Shown here in pieces: positions 50,514 to 58,693 of a stretch of DNA of 64,000 bases. Numbering within the stretch: the first letter of the stretch is position 1; the number at the start of each line of letters is the position of its first letter. Under the pieces are notes generated by a model. It was not told where the DNA came from. It did no database searches and saw nothing but the letters and a program-made list of their open reading frames with translations. Origin of the DNA: Modestobacter sp. VKM Ac-2982 (GTDB taxonomy: Bacteria; Actinomycetota; Actinomycetes; Mycobacteriales; Geodermatophilaceae); assembly GCF_026967935.1 (NCBI RefSeq), contig NZ_JAPVBL010000001.1:1348361-1412360 (forward strand), in the 5' to 3' direction. Made by a program: the position numbers and the translations under genes.

Positions 50514-51503
50514 ATGACCACCGTCTCCGCGCCCGCGGACGCGGCCGTGGAGCTGCTCGCCGCCGCGGCGGCCGCCGGACAGACCATCGTGCTGTCCGGC
50601 CACGTGCAGCCCGACGCGGACGCCCTGGGCAGCACCCTGGCGCTGGCCGAGGGGCTGCGCCGCTGTGGCGCCCGGGTGGTCACGACCTTCCCCGAGCCGT
50701 TCACGCTGCCGGCCTCGCTGGGCTGGCTCCCCGGCGCCGGGCAACTGGTCCCACCACGGACCGTGCCGGCCGACGTCGACGTCTTCGTCAGCCTGGACGC
50801 CGCCGCCCCGGGTCGCCTGGGTGACCTGGCGGCCCTGCTGACCACGGCACGGCGGTCGGTCGTCGTCGACCACCACGCCAGCAACCCGGGGTTCGGCGAG
50901 ATCCGGGTGGTCGAGCCGCACGCCGCCGCCACCGTCGTGCTCGTCGCGGACCTGCTGGACGGGCTGGGCGTCGAGCTCGACGAGTCGCTGGCCACCTGCC
51001 TCTACGCGGGCCTGACGGCCGACACCGGCTCCTTCCGCTTCGGCAACACCGCACCGGGCACCCACGAGCTGGCGGCCCGGCTGCTGCGCACCGGCATCGA
51101 CCACGCGGCGATCAGCCAGCGGCTGTTCGACACCGCCCCGTTCGGCTGGCTGGGACTGCTCTCGGCCGTCACCGGCCGGGCGGTGCTGGAGCGGGACGTC
51201 GGCGCCGGCCTGGTGTGGACCTGGTCGACGGCAGCCGAGGCGGGTTCCCACGGCCTGGCCGCCGACCAGCTCGAGGCCCTGGTGGACGTCGTCCGGGCCA
51301 CCGCGGAGGCCGACGTCGCCTGCGTCCTCAAGGGCCAGGACGACGGCTGCTGGTCGGTCTCCCTCCGCTCGCGCGGGGCCACCGACCTGGCCCGGGTGGC
51401 GATGGCCCTCGGGGGCGGTGGTCACCGCGCAGCCGCCGGCTACACCTCGACCGGTGACCGGGAGGACACGATCGCCGCGCTCCGGCAGGAGCTGGCCCGC
51501 TGA
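50514..51503 (+). CDS. nrnA: DHH phosphoesterase NrnA (nanoRNase / pAp phosphatase)
   Basis: Degrades 2-5 nt RNAs and 3',5'-pAp, and in some species cyclic dinucleotides (329 aa). DHH motif in VVDHHASNPG, upstream metal motif HVQPDADALGS (usual form HxNPDAD), LYAGLTADTGSF, and the DHHA1 domain with LGGGGHRAAAG. ATG 50514. Linked to rbfA and truB as in other actinobacteria. The frame is open upstream, but that overlaps the small acidic gene. Confidence 0.94.
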   Translation: MTTVSAPADAAVELLAAAAAAGQTIVLSGHVQPDADALGSTLALAEGLRRCGARVVTTFPEPFTLPASLGWLPGAGQLVPPRTVPADVDVFVSLDAAAPGRLGDLAALLTTARRSVVVDHHASNPGFGEIRVVEPHAAATVVLVADLLDGLGVELDESLATCLYAGLTADTGSFRFGNTAPGTHELAARLLRTGIDHAAISQRLFDTAPFGWLGLLSAVTGRAVLERDVGAGLVWTWSTAAEAGSHGLAADQLEALVDVVRATAEADVACVLKGQDDGCWSVSLRSRGATDLARVAMALGGGGHRAAAGYTSTGDREDTIAALRQELAR

Positions 51504-52801
51504 GCAGGTCGATCCCGTCCCTGGCCGCGCCGGCGCTGGTGGTCCTCGCCGCCGAGCCGCTGTACCTGCTGGTCGACACCGCGGTGGTCGGCAACCTCGG
51601 GACGGTGAGCCTCGGCGGGCTGGCGGTCGGCGGCGGCCTGCTGGCCTACGTGGCCGCGTTGCTCAACTTCCTCGCGTACGGCACGACCGCCCGCGCAGCT
51701 CGTCGCGCCGGGGCCGGTGACCGGGCCGGCGCGGTCGCCGAGGGCGTCCAGGCGACCTGGCTGGCTCTCGGACTCGGCGTCGGGCTGGCCGCCGTCTTCC
51801 AGGTCGCGGCCGGGCCGTTGACCCGGCTGTTGGCCGGCGGCGCCGGCCCGGTCGCCGACGCCGCTGAGGAGTGGCTGCGGGTCGCCAGCCTGGGCCTGCC
51901 GCTGCTGCTGATCGCGCTGGCGGGCAACGGCTGGCTGCGTGGTGTCCAGGAGCTGCGCCGGCCGATGGGCTACGTGCTGGCCGGCAGCCTGGTCAGCCTG
52001 GTGCTGTGCCCGCTGCTGGTGCACACGGTCGGGATGGGCCTGGTCGGTTCCGCGGTGGCGAACGTGATCGGCCAGGCCGTCTCCGCGGCGCTCTTCGTGC
52101 GCGCGCTGACCCGCGAGCTGGCCGGCTCGGCCATCTCGCTGCGGCCCCGGCCGGCTGCGCTGCGCGCCCAGGTGGTGCTCGGGCGTGACCTGTTGCTGCG
52201 CGCAGCGGTGCTCCAGCTCGCCTTCGCCGCGGCCGCTGCGGTCGTGGCCCGGTCGAGCACCGCGGAGCTCGGTGCGCACCAGATCGCCCTGCAGCTGTGG
52301 CTGTTCCTCGCCCTGGTGCTGGACGCCTACGCCATCGCCGCGCAGACCCTCGTCGGCACCGCACTGGGCGCTGCCCGCCCGGCCGAGGCCCGGGCCACCG
52401 CCGGCCGGGTGGTCGGCTGGGGGCTGGGCACCGGCGTCCTGGTCGCCGTCCTGCTGCTCGCCCTGCGCCCGGTGCTGCCGCCGCTGTTCACCGACGACCC
52501 GGCCGTGCTCGCCGAGGCGGGCGTCGTGTGGTGGTTCCTGGCGCTGATGCAGCCGCTGGCCGGGGTCGTCTTCGCCCTGGACGGCGTGCTCATGGGCGCC
52601 GGTGACGTCGCCTACCTGCGCACGGTCACCGTCGGCGCAGCCCTGCTGGGGTTCGTCCCGCTGTCGCTGCTCTCCGGCTGGCTGGACTGGGGGCTGCCGG
52701 GGGTGTGGACCGGGCTGACCCTGTTCATCGTGCTGCGGCTGGTCGCGGTCGGCTGGCGGATGCGCGGCACCGCCTGGCTGGGTGAGAGCGTGGCAGCGTG
52801 A
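51500..52801 (+). CDS. dinF: MATE/DinF-family efflux transporter, CTG start
   Basis: A 433-aa, 12-helix exporter of the DinF branch of MATE. The first helix region reads IPSLAAPALVVLAAEPLYLL then VDTAVVGNLG, the usual DinF beginning. No ATG, GTG or TTG lies before it except GTG 51539, which would remove the start of helix 1. CTG at 51500 restores it, and forms a CTGA overlap with the nrnA stop, with GGAG 8 nt upstream. Substrate unknown (drugs, or isoprenoid or flavin compounds are possible). Coupled to truB by a 4-bp overlap at its end. Confidence 0.9.
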   Translation: MSRSIPSLAAPALVVLAAEPLYLLVDTAVVGNLGTVSLGGLAVGGGLLAYVAALLNFLAYGTTARAARRAGAGDRAGAVAEGVQATWLALGLGVGLAAVFQVAAGPLTRLLAGGAGPVADAAEEWLRVASLGLPLLLIALAGNGWLRGVQELRRPMGYVLAGSLVSLVLCPLLVHTVGMGLVGSAVANVIGQAVSAALFVRALTRELAGSAISLRPRPAALRAQVVLGRDLLLRAAVLQLAFAAAAAVVARSSTAELGAHQIALQLWLFLALVLDAYAIAAQTLVGTALGAARPAEARATAGRVVGWGLGTGVLVAVLLLALRPVLPPLFTDDPAVLAEAGVVWWFLALMQPLAGVVFALDGVLMGAGDVAYLRTVTVGAALLGFVPLSLLSGWLDWGLPGVWTGLTLFIVLRLVAVGWRMRGTAWLGESVAA

Positions 52802-53718
52802 GTCCCAGGAAGCCTGATGCCGACGTCCCGCCGTCCCTGCTGCTGGTCGACAAGGCCGGCGGTATGACCTCGCACGACGTCGTCGCCCGGGCTCGGCGGG
52901 TGCTGTCGGTCCGCAAGGTGGGACACGCCGGCACGCTGGACCCGATGGCCACCGGGTTGCTGGTGCTCGGCGTGGGCTCGGCCACCCGGCTGCTCGGCCA
53001 CCTCGCCGGCTCGGACAAGACCTACGAGGCCACCGTCCGGCTGGGCCAGACGACGGTCACCGACGACCGTGAGGGCGAGGTGACCGCCACCGCGTCGGCC
53101 GCCGGGGTCACCGAGGACGCCGTCCGTGCCGCGCTGGCCGGCCAGGTGGGCCCGCTGCAGCAGGTGCCGTCGTCGGTCAGCGCGGTGAAGGTCGACGGCC
53201 GGCGCTCCTACGACCGGGTGCGGGCCGGCGAGGAGTTCGAGCTGGCGGCCCGGTCGGTCACCGTGCACCGGGTCGACGTCCACGCGGTGCGCCGTCCGAC
53301 CCCCGACCTGGTCGACGTCGACGTGACCGTCTGCTGCAGCACCGGGACCTACATCCGGGCGATCGCCCGGGACGTGGGCGCGGACCTCGGTGTGGGCGGC
53401 CACCTCACCGCGCTGCGCCGCACGTCCTCCGGGCCCTTCGCCACGACCGCCGCCCGCCCCGTCGAGGAGGCCGCCGGGGCGCTGGCCGGACCGGGCGGCG
53501 GGCCGGGCGTCCTGGGCCTGACCGACGCCGCCCGGGCGGTCTTCCCGGCCCGCGAGCTCACCGCGGAGGAGGCCGTCGCCCTGGGGTACGGCCAGCGGGT
53601 CCCGGCCACTGGTGCCCCCGGTCTGCACGCGGCGATCGCCCCCGACGGGCGGCTGGTCGCGCTGGTGGAGGACGCCGGGTCGGTCGCCCGGGTCACGGTC
53701 GGTTTCCCGCCCGGCTGA
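52798..53718 (+). CDS. truB: tRNA pseudouridine-55 synthase TruB
   Basis: Makes the T-loop pseudouridine 55 in all tRNAs (306 aa). KVGHAGTLDPMATGLL contains the catalytic Asp; SDKTYEATVRLG, SVSAVKVDGRRSYDRVRAG and TYIRAIARDVG are typical. A PUA-like C-terminal segment follows. GTG 52798 overlaps the MATE gene by 4 bp. Confidence 0.97.
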   Translation: MSPRKPDADVPPSLLLVDKAGGMTSHDVVARARRVLSVRKVGHAGTLDPMATGLLVLGVGSATRLLGHLAGSDKTYEATVRLGQTTVTDDREGEVTATASAAGVTEDAVRAALAGQVGPLQQVPSSVSAVKVDGRRSYDRVRAGEEFELAARSVTVHRVDVHAVRRPTPDLVDVDVTVCCSTGTYIRAIARDVGADLGVGGHLTALRRTSSGPFATTAARPVEEAAGALAGPGGGPGVLGLTDAARAVFPARELTAEEAVALGYGQRVPATGAPGLHAAIAPDGRLVALVEDAGSVARVTVGFPPG

Positions 53719-53740
53719 CCTGGATGACACCCTGGCCACG

Positions 53741-54574
53741 ATGAGCGGACTGGAGCACCGGCTGGCCATGCTGGACGCCGAGCTGTCCGCGGTGCCCGGG
53801 GTGCTCGTCGCCTTCTCCGGTGGCGTGGACTCCGGGGTGGTGCTGGCCGCGGCGGTGCGGGCCCTGGGCGTCGACCGGGTGGTCGCGGCGACGGCGGTCT
53901 CGGCGAGCCTGCCGGCCGCGGAGCGGGTGGCGGCGCACGAGTTCGCGGTGGGCCTGGGGGTGCGGCACGAGCAGCCGCGCACCGATGAGCTGTCGCGGCC
54001 GGGGTACGTGGCCAACGCCGGGAACCGGTGCGCGTTCTGCAAGACCGAGCTGGTCGACGTGCTGACGCCGCTGGCCGCGGAGCTGGGGATCGCCGACGTG
54101 GTGACCGGCACGAACGCCGATGACCTGCGAGCGGGTTTCCGGCCGGGCATCGCCGCGGCGGCGGCGCGGGGGGCGTGGGCGCCGCTGGCCCGGGCCGGCA
54201 TGACCAAGGACGACGTCCGGGCGGCGGCCCGGCGGTGGGGTCTGCCGTTGGCGGACAAGCCGGCGGCGGCGTGCCTGGCCAGCCGGATCGCCTACGGCGT
54301 GCCGGTGTCGGCGGCGGGGCTGGCCCGGGTGGAGGCCGCCGAGGCGGCGCTGCGGGCGGCGCTGACCGGGGCCGGGCACCCGGTGCGCGACCTGCGGGTG
54401 CGGGACATGGGGGACGACGTGGCCCGGGTCGAGGTCGACGCAGCCCTGGTGCCGCTGGTCGGGCCGGAGCTGCTGGCCGCGGTCACCGGCTTCGACCGGG
54501 TGGAGGTGGACCCGCGGGGCTTCCGGTCGGGGGCGATGAACGAGCTGCTGCCCGACCCGGTGCGCTACCGGTGA
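53741..54574 (+). CDS. larE: LarE-type sacrificial sulfur transferase
   Basis: ATP-dependent enzyme that donates a cysteine sulfur to the nickel-pincer nucleotide cofactor of lactate racemase and relatives (277 aa). PP-loop SGGVDSG at about residue 26; NRCAFCKTEL has the usual Cys pair region; ACLASRIAYG contains the sacrificial Cys. ATG 53741, 22 bp after truB. LarB is convergent, overlapping by 10 bp. LarC and LarA are not in the window. Confidence 0.9.
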   Translation: MSGLEHRLAMLDAELSAVPGVLVAFSGGVDSGVVLAAAVRALGVDRVVAATAVSASLPAAERVAAHEFAVGLGVRHEQPRTDELSRPGYVANAGNRCAFCKTELVDVLTPLAAELGIADVVTGTNADDLRAGFRPGIAAAAARGAWAPLARAGMTKDDVRAAARRWGLPLADKPAAACLASRIAYGVPVSAAGLARVEAAEAALRAALTGAGHPVRDLRVRDMGDDVARVEVDAALVPLVGPELLAAVTGFDRVEVDPRGFRSGAMNELLPDPVRYR

Positions 54575-55242
54575 GCTGACCGGACGATCCGCGCGGCCGC
54601 GACACCGGCGCCGAAGCCGTTGTCGATGTTCACCACCAGCACCCCGGGGGCGCAGGCGGTGAGCATGGTGAGCAGCGCGGCCAGGCCCTCGAAGGCGGCG
54701 CCGTAGCCGACCGAGGTGGGGACGGCGACCACCAGCCGGTCGGTCAGCCCCGCGACCACGCTGGGCAGCGCGCCGTCCATCCCGGCGACCACGACGACCG
54801 CATCGGCCGCGGCAAGGTCCGGGGCGACGGCCAGCACCCGGTGCACGCCGGCCACCCCGACGTCGTCCACCCGCCGACAGCCCACCCCGCTGGCGGCCAG
54901 GGTGGCGGCGACCTCGGCGGCGACCGCGCCGTCCGACGTCCCGGCGGTCAGCACGAGCACCTGGCCGACCGGGGGCGGGGGAGTGCCCACCCAGGCCACC
55001 CGGGCGACCGGGTCGACGTGGGCCCCCGGCCAGCGGTCGCGCACCGCCGCAGCCGTGGGCTCGTCGACCCGGGTGGCCCAGGCGAGCGGGACGCCGGCGT
55101 CGAGCAGGCCGGCCAGGCAGGCGACCGTCTCGGCCGGGGTCTTGCCGCCGGCGAAGACCACCTCCGGGGTGCCGGTCCGGGCCGCCCGATCGGGGTCGAG
55201 CCGGGCCAGGCCGATGTCGGCGGTACGCGGCTGCTCGGTCAC
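54565..55242 (-). CDS. larB: LarB (pyridinium-3,5-biscarboxylate mononucleotide synthase)
   Basis: First enzyme of nickel-pincer cofactor synthesis: carboxylates nicotinic acid adenine dinucleotide (225 aa). The C-terminal half is PurE-like: LTAGTSDGAVAAEVA, VVVAGMDGALPSVVAGL and VPTSVGYGAAFEGLAALLTML; PEVVFAGGKT is the N-terminal signature. GTG 55242 has GAGACT (55250-55255 on the complement) 7 nt upstream, hence probably leaderless. Convergent with larE rather than in one operon. Confidence 0.92.
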   Translation of the reverse strand: MTEQPRTADIGLARLDPDRAARTGTPEVVFAGGKTPAETVACLAGLLDAGVPLAWATRVDEPTAAAVRDRWPGAHVDPVARVAWVGTPPPPVGQVLVLTAGTSDGAVAAEVAATLAASGVGCRRVDDVGVAGVHRVLAVAPDLAAADAVVVVAGMDGALPSVVAGLTDRLVVAVPTSVGYGAAFEGLAALLTMLTACAPGVLVVNIDNGFGAGVAAARIVRSAHR

Positions 55243-55289
55243 GGCGACCAGTCTCGCGTACCCGCCGTGTCGAGCAGGTCGTCGCTGGG

Positions 55290-55295
55290 CAGGAT
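55290..55295 (+). promoter_or_regulatory. -10 element of a leaderless promoter for the MhuD-like gene
   Basis: CAGGAT ends 7 nt before the ATG at 55303; it is divergent from the larB promoter 35 bp away. Confidence 0.4.
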
Positions 55296-55302
55296 GCCGT
55301 GC

Positions 55303-55629
55303 ATGAGCGTCGTCAAGATCAACGTCGTGACCATGCCCGAGGACAAGCGCGCCCGCTTCGAGGAGCGGTTCAAGGGCCGGGCCGGTGCGGTGGAGACCAC
55401 CCCGGGCTTCGAGTGGTTCGAGCTGCTCCGCCCGGTCGCGGGCACCGAGTCCTACCTCGTCTACACGCGGTGGACGAGCGAGGAGGCCTACGAGGCCTGG
55501 CAGAGCAGCCAGGACTTCGACCGCGCGCACGACGGCGGGGGCGACACCCTGGCCCCGGCCGCCGAGCGCTCGCAGCAGCACGTGTGGAGCTACGAGGTCG
55601 TCGAGTCGGCCGCACCGAAGAGCAGTTGA
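55303..55629 (+). CDS. MhuD/IsdG-like heme-degrading monooxygenase
   Basis: A 108-aa ABM-fold protein very like Mycobacterium MhuD: VVKINVVTMPEDK, GFEWFELLRPVAGTESYLV, then YTRWTSEEAYEAW. The heme-oxygenase triad appears kept: Asn7 (VVKIN), the Trp in TRW or nearby, and a His in FDRAHDGG aligned to the proximal His75. It would release iron from heme in the cytoplasm. Lies beside, not within, a heme uptake locus; no heme transporter in the window. An 8-bp hairpin follows (55644-55670). Confidence 0.85.
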   Translation: MSVVKINVVTMPEDKRARFEERFKGRAGAVETTPGFEWFELLRPVAGTESYLVYTRWTSEEAYEAWQSSQDFDRAHDGGGDTLAPAAERSQQHVWSYEVVESAAPKSS

Positions 55630-55643
55630 GCCGCAGGCCCGTG

Positions 55644-55670
55644 CCGTCGTCGCCGCCGCGGTGACGACGG
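55644..55670 (+). terminator. Hairpin after the MhuD-like gene
   Basis: CCGTCGTC pairs with GACGACGG (8 bp, 11-nt loop), 15 bp after the stop. No T-run. Confidence 0.5.
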
Positions 55671-55754
55671 CCGGGCCCACCGGTCCGTCCGGCCGCACCA
55701 GTTCCCGGGCGGCGTTCGTCCCGCTGCACGTGCTGCGGGCCCGTACAGCCGGGC

Positions 55755-55760
55755 TAGGGT
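55755..55760 (+). promoter_or_regulatory. Candidate ilvE -10 element
   Basis: TAGGGT about 60 bp before the ilvE ATG; the -35 region is weak. No leader peptide rich in branched-chain codons or T-box motif was seen. Confidence 0.4.
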
Positions 55761-55822
55761 GACCGTGCGGGCCGGGCAACCGCCAGGCCTCGCTCCAGCA
55801 CGAGCACCAGCAGGTGGGAGCC

Positions 55823-56974
55823 ATGACCGACACGCTCGCCGACAGCCGTACCTCCCCCCGGGACTTCGCCGCGGGCGTGCCGCTGGTCGTGGAGGACGTG
55901 CCGCGCCGTTCGGTCGCCGAGCGCACTCGTCAGCTGGAGGACCCGGGCTTCGGCCGGTACTTCACCGACTCGATGGTGGTGGCCCGGTACCGCGTCGGCC
56001 AGGGCTGGGTCGATGCCCGGCTGACCGCCTACGCCCCGCTGCAGCTGGACCCGAGCGCCGCCGCCCTGCACTACGCCCAGTCGATCTTCGAGGGCCTCAA
56101 GGCCTACGCCCAGCCCGACGGCAGCGTCGCCACCTTCCGGCCGGAGTCCAACGCCGCCCGGTTCGCCCGCAGCGCCGCCCGGCTGGCGATGCCCGAGGTG
56201 CCCGCGGAGTCCTTCCTCGCCGCTGTCGACGCCCTGGTCGACGCCGACCGCGACTGGGTGCCGACCGGCCCCGACCAGACCCTCTACATCCGGCCGTACA
56301 TGCTGGCGGTGGAGCCCTTCCTCGGCGTCCGCCCGGCGCACGAGTACCTGTTCATCGTCATCGCCAGCCCGGCCGGCGCCTACTTCCCGCGCGGCGTGCA
56401 CCCGGTCTCGGTCTACCTCTCCGAGGACTACATCCGGGCCGCCCCCGGCGGCACCGGCGACGTCAAGTGCGCCGGCAACTACGCCGCCAGCCTGCTGGCC
56501 CAGGAGCAGGCGATCGCCGCGGGCTGTGACCAGGTGGTCTGGCTGGACGCGGTGGAGAAGCGCTACGTCGAGGAGATGGGCGGGATGAACCTGTTCTTCG
56601 TCCTCGGCGCCGGCGCCGACGCCGAGCTCGTCACCCCCGAGCTCACCGGCACGCTGCTGCCCGGCATCACGCGCGAGTCGCTGATCACCGTCGCCCGGGA
56701 ACTCGGGCACCCGGTCACCGAGCGGAAGTTCAGCGTGGACGAGTGGCGGGCCGGCGTGGCCGACGGCTCGATCACCGAGACGTTCGCCTGCGGCACCGCC
56801 GCCGTCATCACCCCCGTCGGTGAGGTGAAGGCGCGCACCGGCGATTTCACCGTGGGCACCGGGGAGCCCGGCCCGCTCACCATGCAGCTGCGCGCACACC
56901 TGCTCGACGTGCAGCACGGCCGGGTGTCCGACTCGCACGGCTGGCTGCACGGCGTCGCGCCCGCGGCCTCCTGA
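55823..56974 (+). CDS. ilvE: Branched-chain amino acid aminotransferase
   Basis: PLP enzyme for the last step of Val, Leu and Ile synthesis (383 aa). The class IV fold shows SIFEGLKAY, YIRPYMLAVE, the PLP lysine in GDVKCAGNYA, VWLDAVEKRYVEEMGGMNLFF and CGTAAVITPVG. ATG 55823 chosen (GGTGGG at 5 nt); an in-frame GTG 55814 adds three residues. Stands alone here, away from other ilv genes. Confidence 0.95.
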   Translation: MTDTLADSRTSPRDFAAGVPLVVEDVPRRSVAERTRQLEDPGFGRYFTDSMVVARYRVGQGWVDARLTAYAPLQLDPSAAALHYAQSIFEGLKAYAQPDGSVATFRPESNAARFARSAARLAMPEVPAESFLAAVDALVDADRDWVPTGPDQTLYIRPYMLAVEPFLGVRPAHEYLFIVIASPAGAYFPRGVHPVSVYLSEDYIRAAPGGTGDVKCAGNYAASLLAQEQAIAAGCDQVVWLDAVEKRYVEEMGGMNLFFVLGAGADAELVTPELTGTLLPGITRESLITVARELGHPVTERKFSVDEWRAGVADGSITETFACGTAAVITPVGEVKARTGDFTVGTGEPGPLTMQLRAHLLDVQHGRVSDSHGWLHGVAPAAS

Positions 56975-57011
56975 GCACGTCGACCACTCGGCACCGGGGG
57001 AGAGGAACGGC

Positions 57012-57983
57012 GTGCTGCGCTGGCGTGGGCTGGACTCGACCCCGCAGGACCTGGGGCGCACGGTGGTCACCGTCGGGATGTACGACGGGGTGCACCGTGG
57101 CCACCAGCACCTGATCGGTGCCGCGGTCGCCCGGGCGCGGGCGCTCGGCCGCCCTGCGCTGCTGCTCACCTTCGACCCGCACCCCTCCGAGGTGGTGCGG
57201 CCCGGCTCCCACCCGGCGATCCTGACCTCCGCCGACCGCAAGGCGGAACTCGTGGCCGAGCTGGGCGTGGACGCGATGTGCGTGCTGCCCTTCACCGCCG
57301 AGTTCAGCCGGCTGTCCCCGGGGGAGTTCACCCACACCGTGCTGGTCGAGCACCTGCACGCCGCCCAGGTCGTGGTGGGCCGGAACTTCACCTACGGGCA
57401 CAAGGCGGCCGGCACGGTCGAGACGCTGGCCGCCGAGGGCCGGAGGTTCGGGTTCAGCGTCGAGGGCATCGACCTGACCAGCGTCGGCTCCGCTCCCGCC
57501 CTGGCCGGCGACGGCGAGGTGACCATCTCCTCCACCTACATCCGGGCCTGCGTGGCCGCCGGGGACATGCGGTCGGCCGCCCTGGCGCTGGGCCGCCCGC
57601 ACCGGGTGGACGGCATCGTCGTCCGGGGCGACCGTCGGGGACGAGAGCTCGGCTACCCGACCGCCAACGTGGAGAGCCCCGCGCACACCGCGATCCCTGC
57701 CGACGGCGTGTACGCCGGGCGCCTGGTGCTGCGTGACCACCGCGGGGGCAGCCGCAGCACCCACCCGGCCGCGATCTCGGTGGGCAGCAACCCCACCTTC
57801 GCCGGCGCCCGGCGCACCGTCGAGGCCCACCTGCTCGACTTCGAGGGCGACCTCTACGGCGAGCACGTGGGCGTGGAGTTCGTCGAGCGGCTGCGCCCGA
57901 TGCTCAGCTTTCCCGGCGTCCCGGAACTGCTGGTGGCCATGGGTGAGGACGTCGCCCGGACCCGCGCCGTCCTGGAGGTCTGA
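57012..57983 (+). CDS. ribF: Bifunctional riboflavin kinase / FAD synthetase
   Basis: Makes FMN and FAD from riboflavin (323 aa). N-terminal adenylyltransferase: VGMYDGVHRGHQHLI (nucleotide loop), LLTFDPHPSEVV, VGRNFTYGHKAAG and ISSTYIR. C-terminal kinase: GRELGYPTANV and SVGSNPTF...EAHLLDF. All motifs intact. GTG 57012 after GGGGAGAGGAACG. Linked to truB and rpsO as is usual. Confidence 0.96.
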   Translation: MLRWRGLDSTPQDLGRTVVTVGMYDGVHRGHQHLIGAAVARARALGRPALLLTFDPHPSEVVRPGSHPAILTSADRKAELVAELGVDAMCVLPFTAEFSRLSPGEFTHTVLVEHLHAAQVVVGRNFTYGHKAAGTVETLAAEGRRFGFSVEGIDLTSVGSAPALAGDGEVTISSTYIRACVAAGDMRSAALALGRPHRVDGIVVRGDRRGRELGYPTANVESPAHTAIPADGVYAGRLVLRDHRGGSRSTHPAAISVGSNPTFAGARRTVEAHLLDFEGDLYGEHVGVEFVERLRPMLSFPGVPELLVAMGEDVARTRAVLEV

Positions 57984-58074
57984 GACCGCGGCCCACCGGG
58001 TCGCGAGCCGACTGCGCGCCCGCAGGCCGGTCTCCCGCTCCCACTCGGCGAGGTCTGGTCCTGGTGCGGCCGTG

Positions 58075-58080
58075 TAACCT
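58075..58080 (+). promoter_or_regulatory. Candidate rpsO -10 element
   Basis: TAACCT about 88 bp before the rpsO start; weak -35. Gives a leader long enough for S15 autoregulation. Confidence 0.35.
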
Positions 58081-58167
58081 CGATCCCGACGTCGGGTGAC
58101 CGACGTGTGTGCATGCTGCCCCCGTGACACAGACCGGGGGCCACACGTGACCTGCCCTGGAGGCACC

Positions 58168-58437
58168 ATGGCGCTCGAGAGCGCGACGAAGAAGCAGATC
58201 ATGACCGAGTACGCGACGGTCGAGAACGACACCGGTTCCCCCGAGGTGCAGGTCGCGATGCTGACCCGACGGATCAGCGACCTGACCGAGCACCTCAAGC
58301 TGCACAAGCACGACCACCACAGCCGGCGGGGCCTGCTCCTGCTGGTCGGTCGTCGCCGGCGGCTGCTGAACTACCTGGCCAAGACCGACATCAACCGGTA
58401 CCGCTCGCTCATCGAGCGGCTGGGCCTGCGCCGCTAG
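58168..58437 (+). CDS. rpsO: 30S ribosomal protein S15
   Basis: Primary 16S rRNA-binding protein (89 aa). The full family sequence is present, including [31 protein letters not shown] and [17 protein letters not shown] 58168 with GGAGG upstream. Followed by pnp in the conserved rpsO-pnp pair. Confidence 0.98.
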   Translation: MALESATKKQIMTEYATVENDTGSPEVQVAMLTRRISDLTEHLKLHKHDHHSRRGLLLLVGRRRRLLNYLAKTDINRYRSLIERLGLRR

Positions 58438-58444
58438 CACCACC

Positions 58445-58481
58445 GAGGGGACCGCTCCGGCAACGCCGGGACGGTCCCCTC
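58445..58481 (+). terminator. Terminator/attenuator between rpsO and pnp
   Basis: A 10-bp outer stem and a 5-bp inner stem (CCGGC-AAC-GCCGG), 7 bp after the rpsO stop. No T-run; in E. coli the equivalent region is an RNase III and terminator site. Confidence 0.75.
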
Positions 58482-58653
58482 ACTCGTGCGGCACCCGCCG
58501 CACGGGAACACCGGCCCCACGCCGGCCAGCCCGCGAGGGCCGGTCCTCGGTAGTGGCTCCCGGGACGCAGCGAGCCTGAGTGCAGGACACGCGAGCGCGA
58601 CCCCGAGGGCTTCGATCGAAGACCGGTCGCCCCGGACGCCGGCGCGACGCCGC

Positions 58654-58690
58654 GAAGAGGACGTCGCCGTATGCGACGTAGGAAGAGGAC
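58654..58690 (+). promoter_or_regulatory. pnp leader element: hairpin flanked by duplicated ribosome-binding sequence
   Basis: GAAGAGGAC occurs at 58654-58662 and again at 58682-58690. Between them lies a 7-bp inverted repeat (58661-58667 with 58673-58679). The second copy is the pnp Shine-Dalgarno; the first could compete. PNPase is known to control its own leader RNA in other bacteria, so a regulatory role is plausible. Confidence 0.4.
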
Positions 58691-58693
58691 ACG

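Noticed and set aside
55630..55822. T-box or attenuator leader before ilvE (and before proS)
   Set aside because: No T-box core sequence and no branched-chain-rich leader peptide was seen; the proS message appears leaderless.
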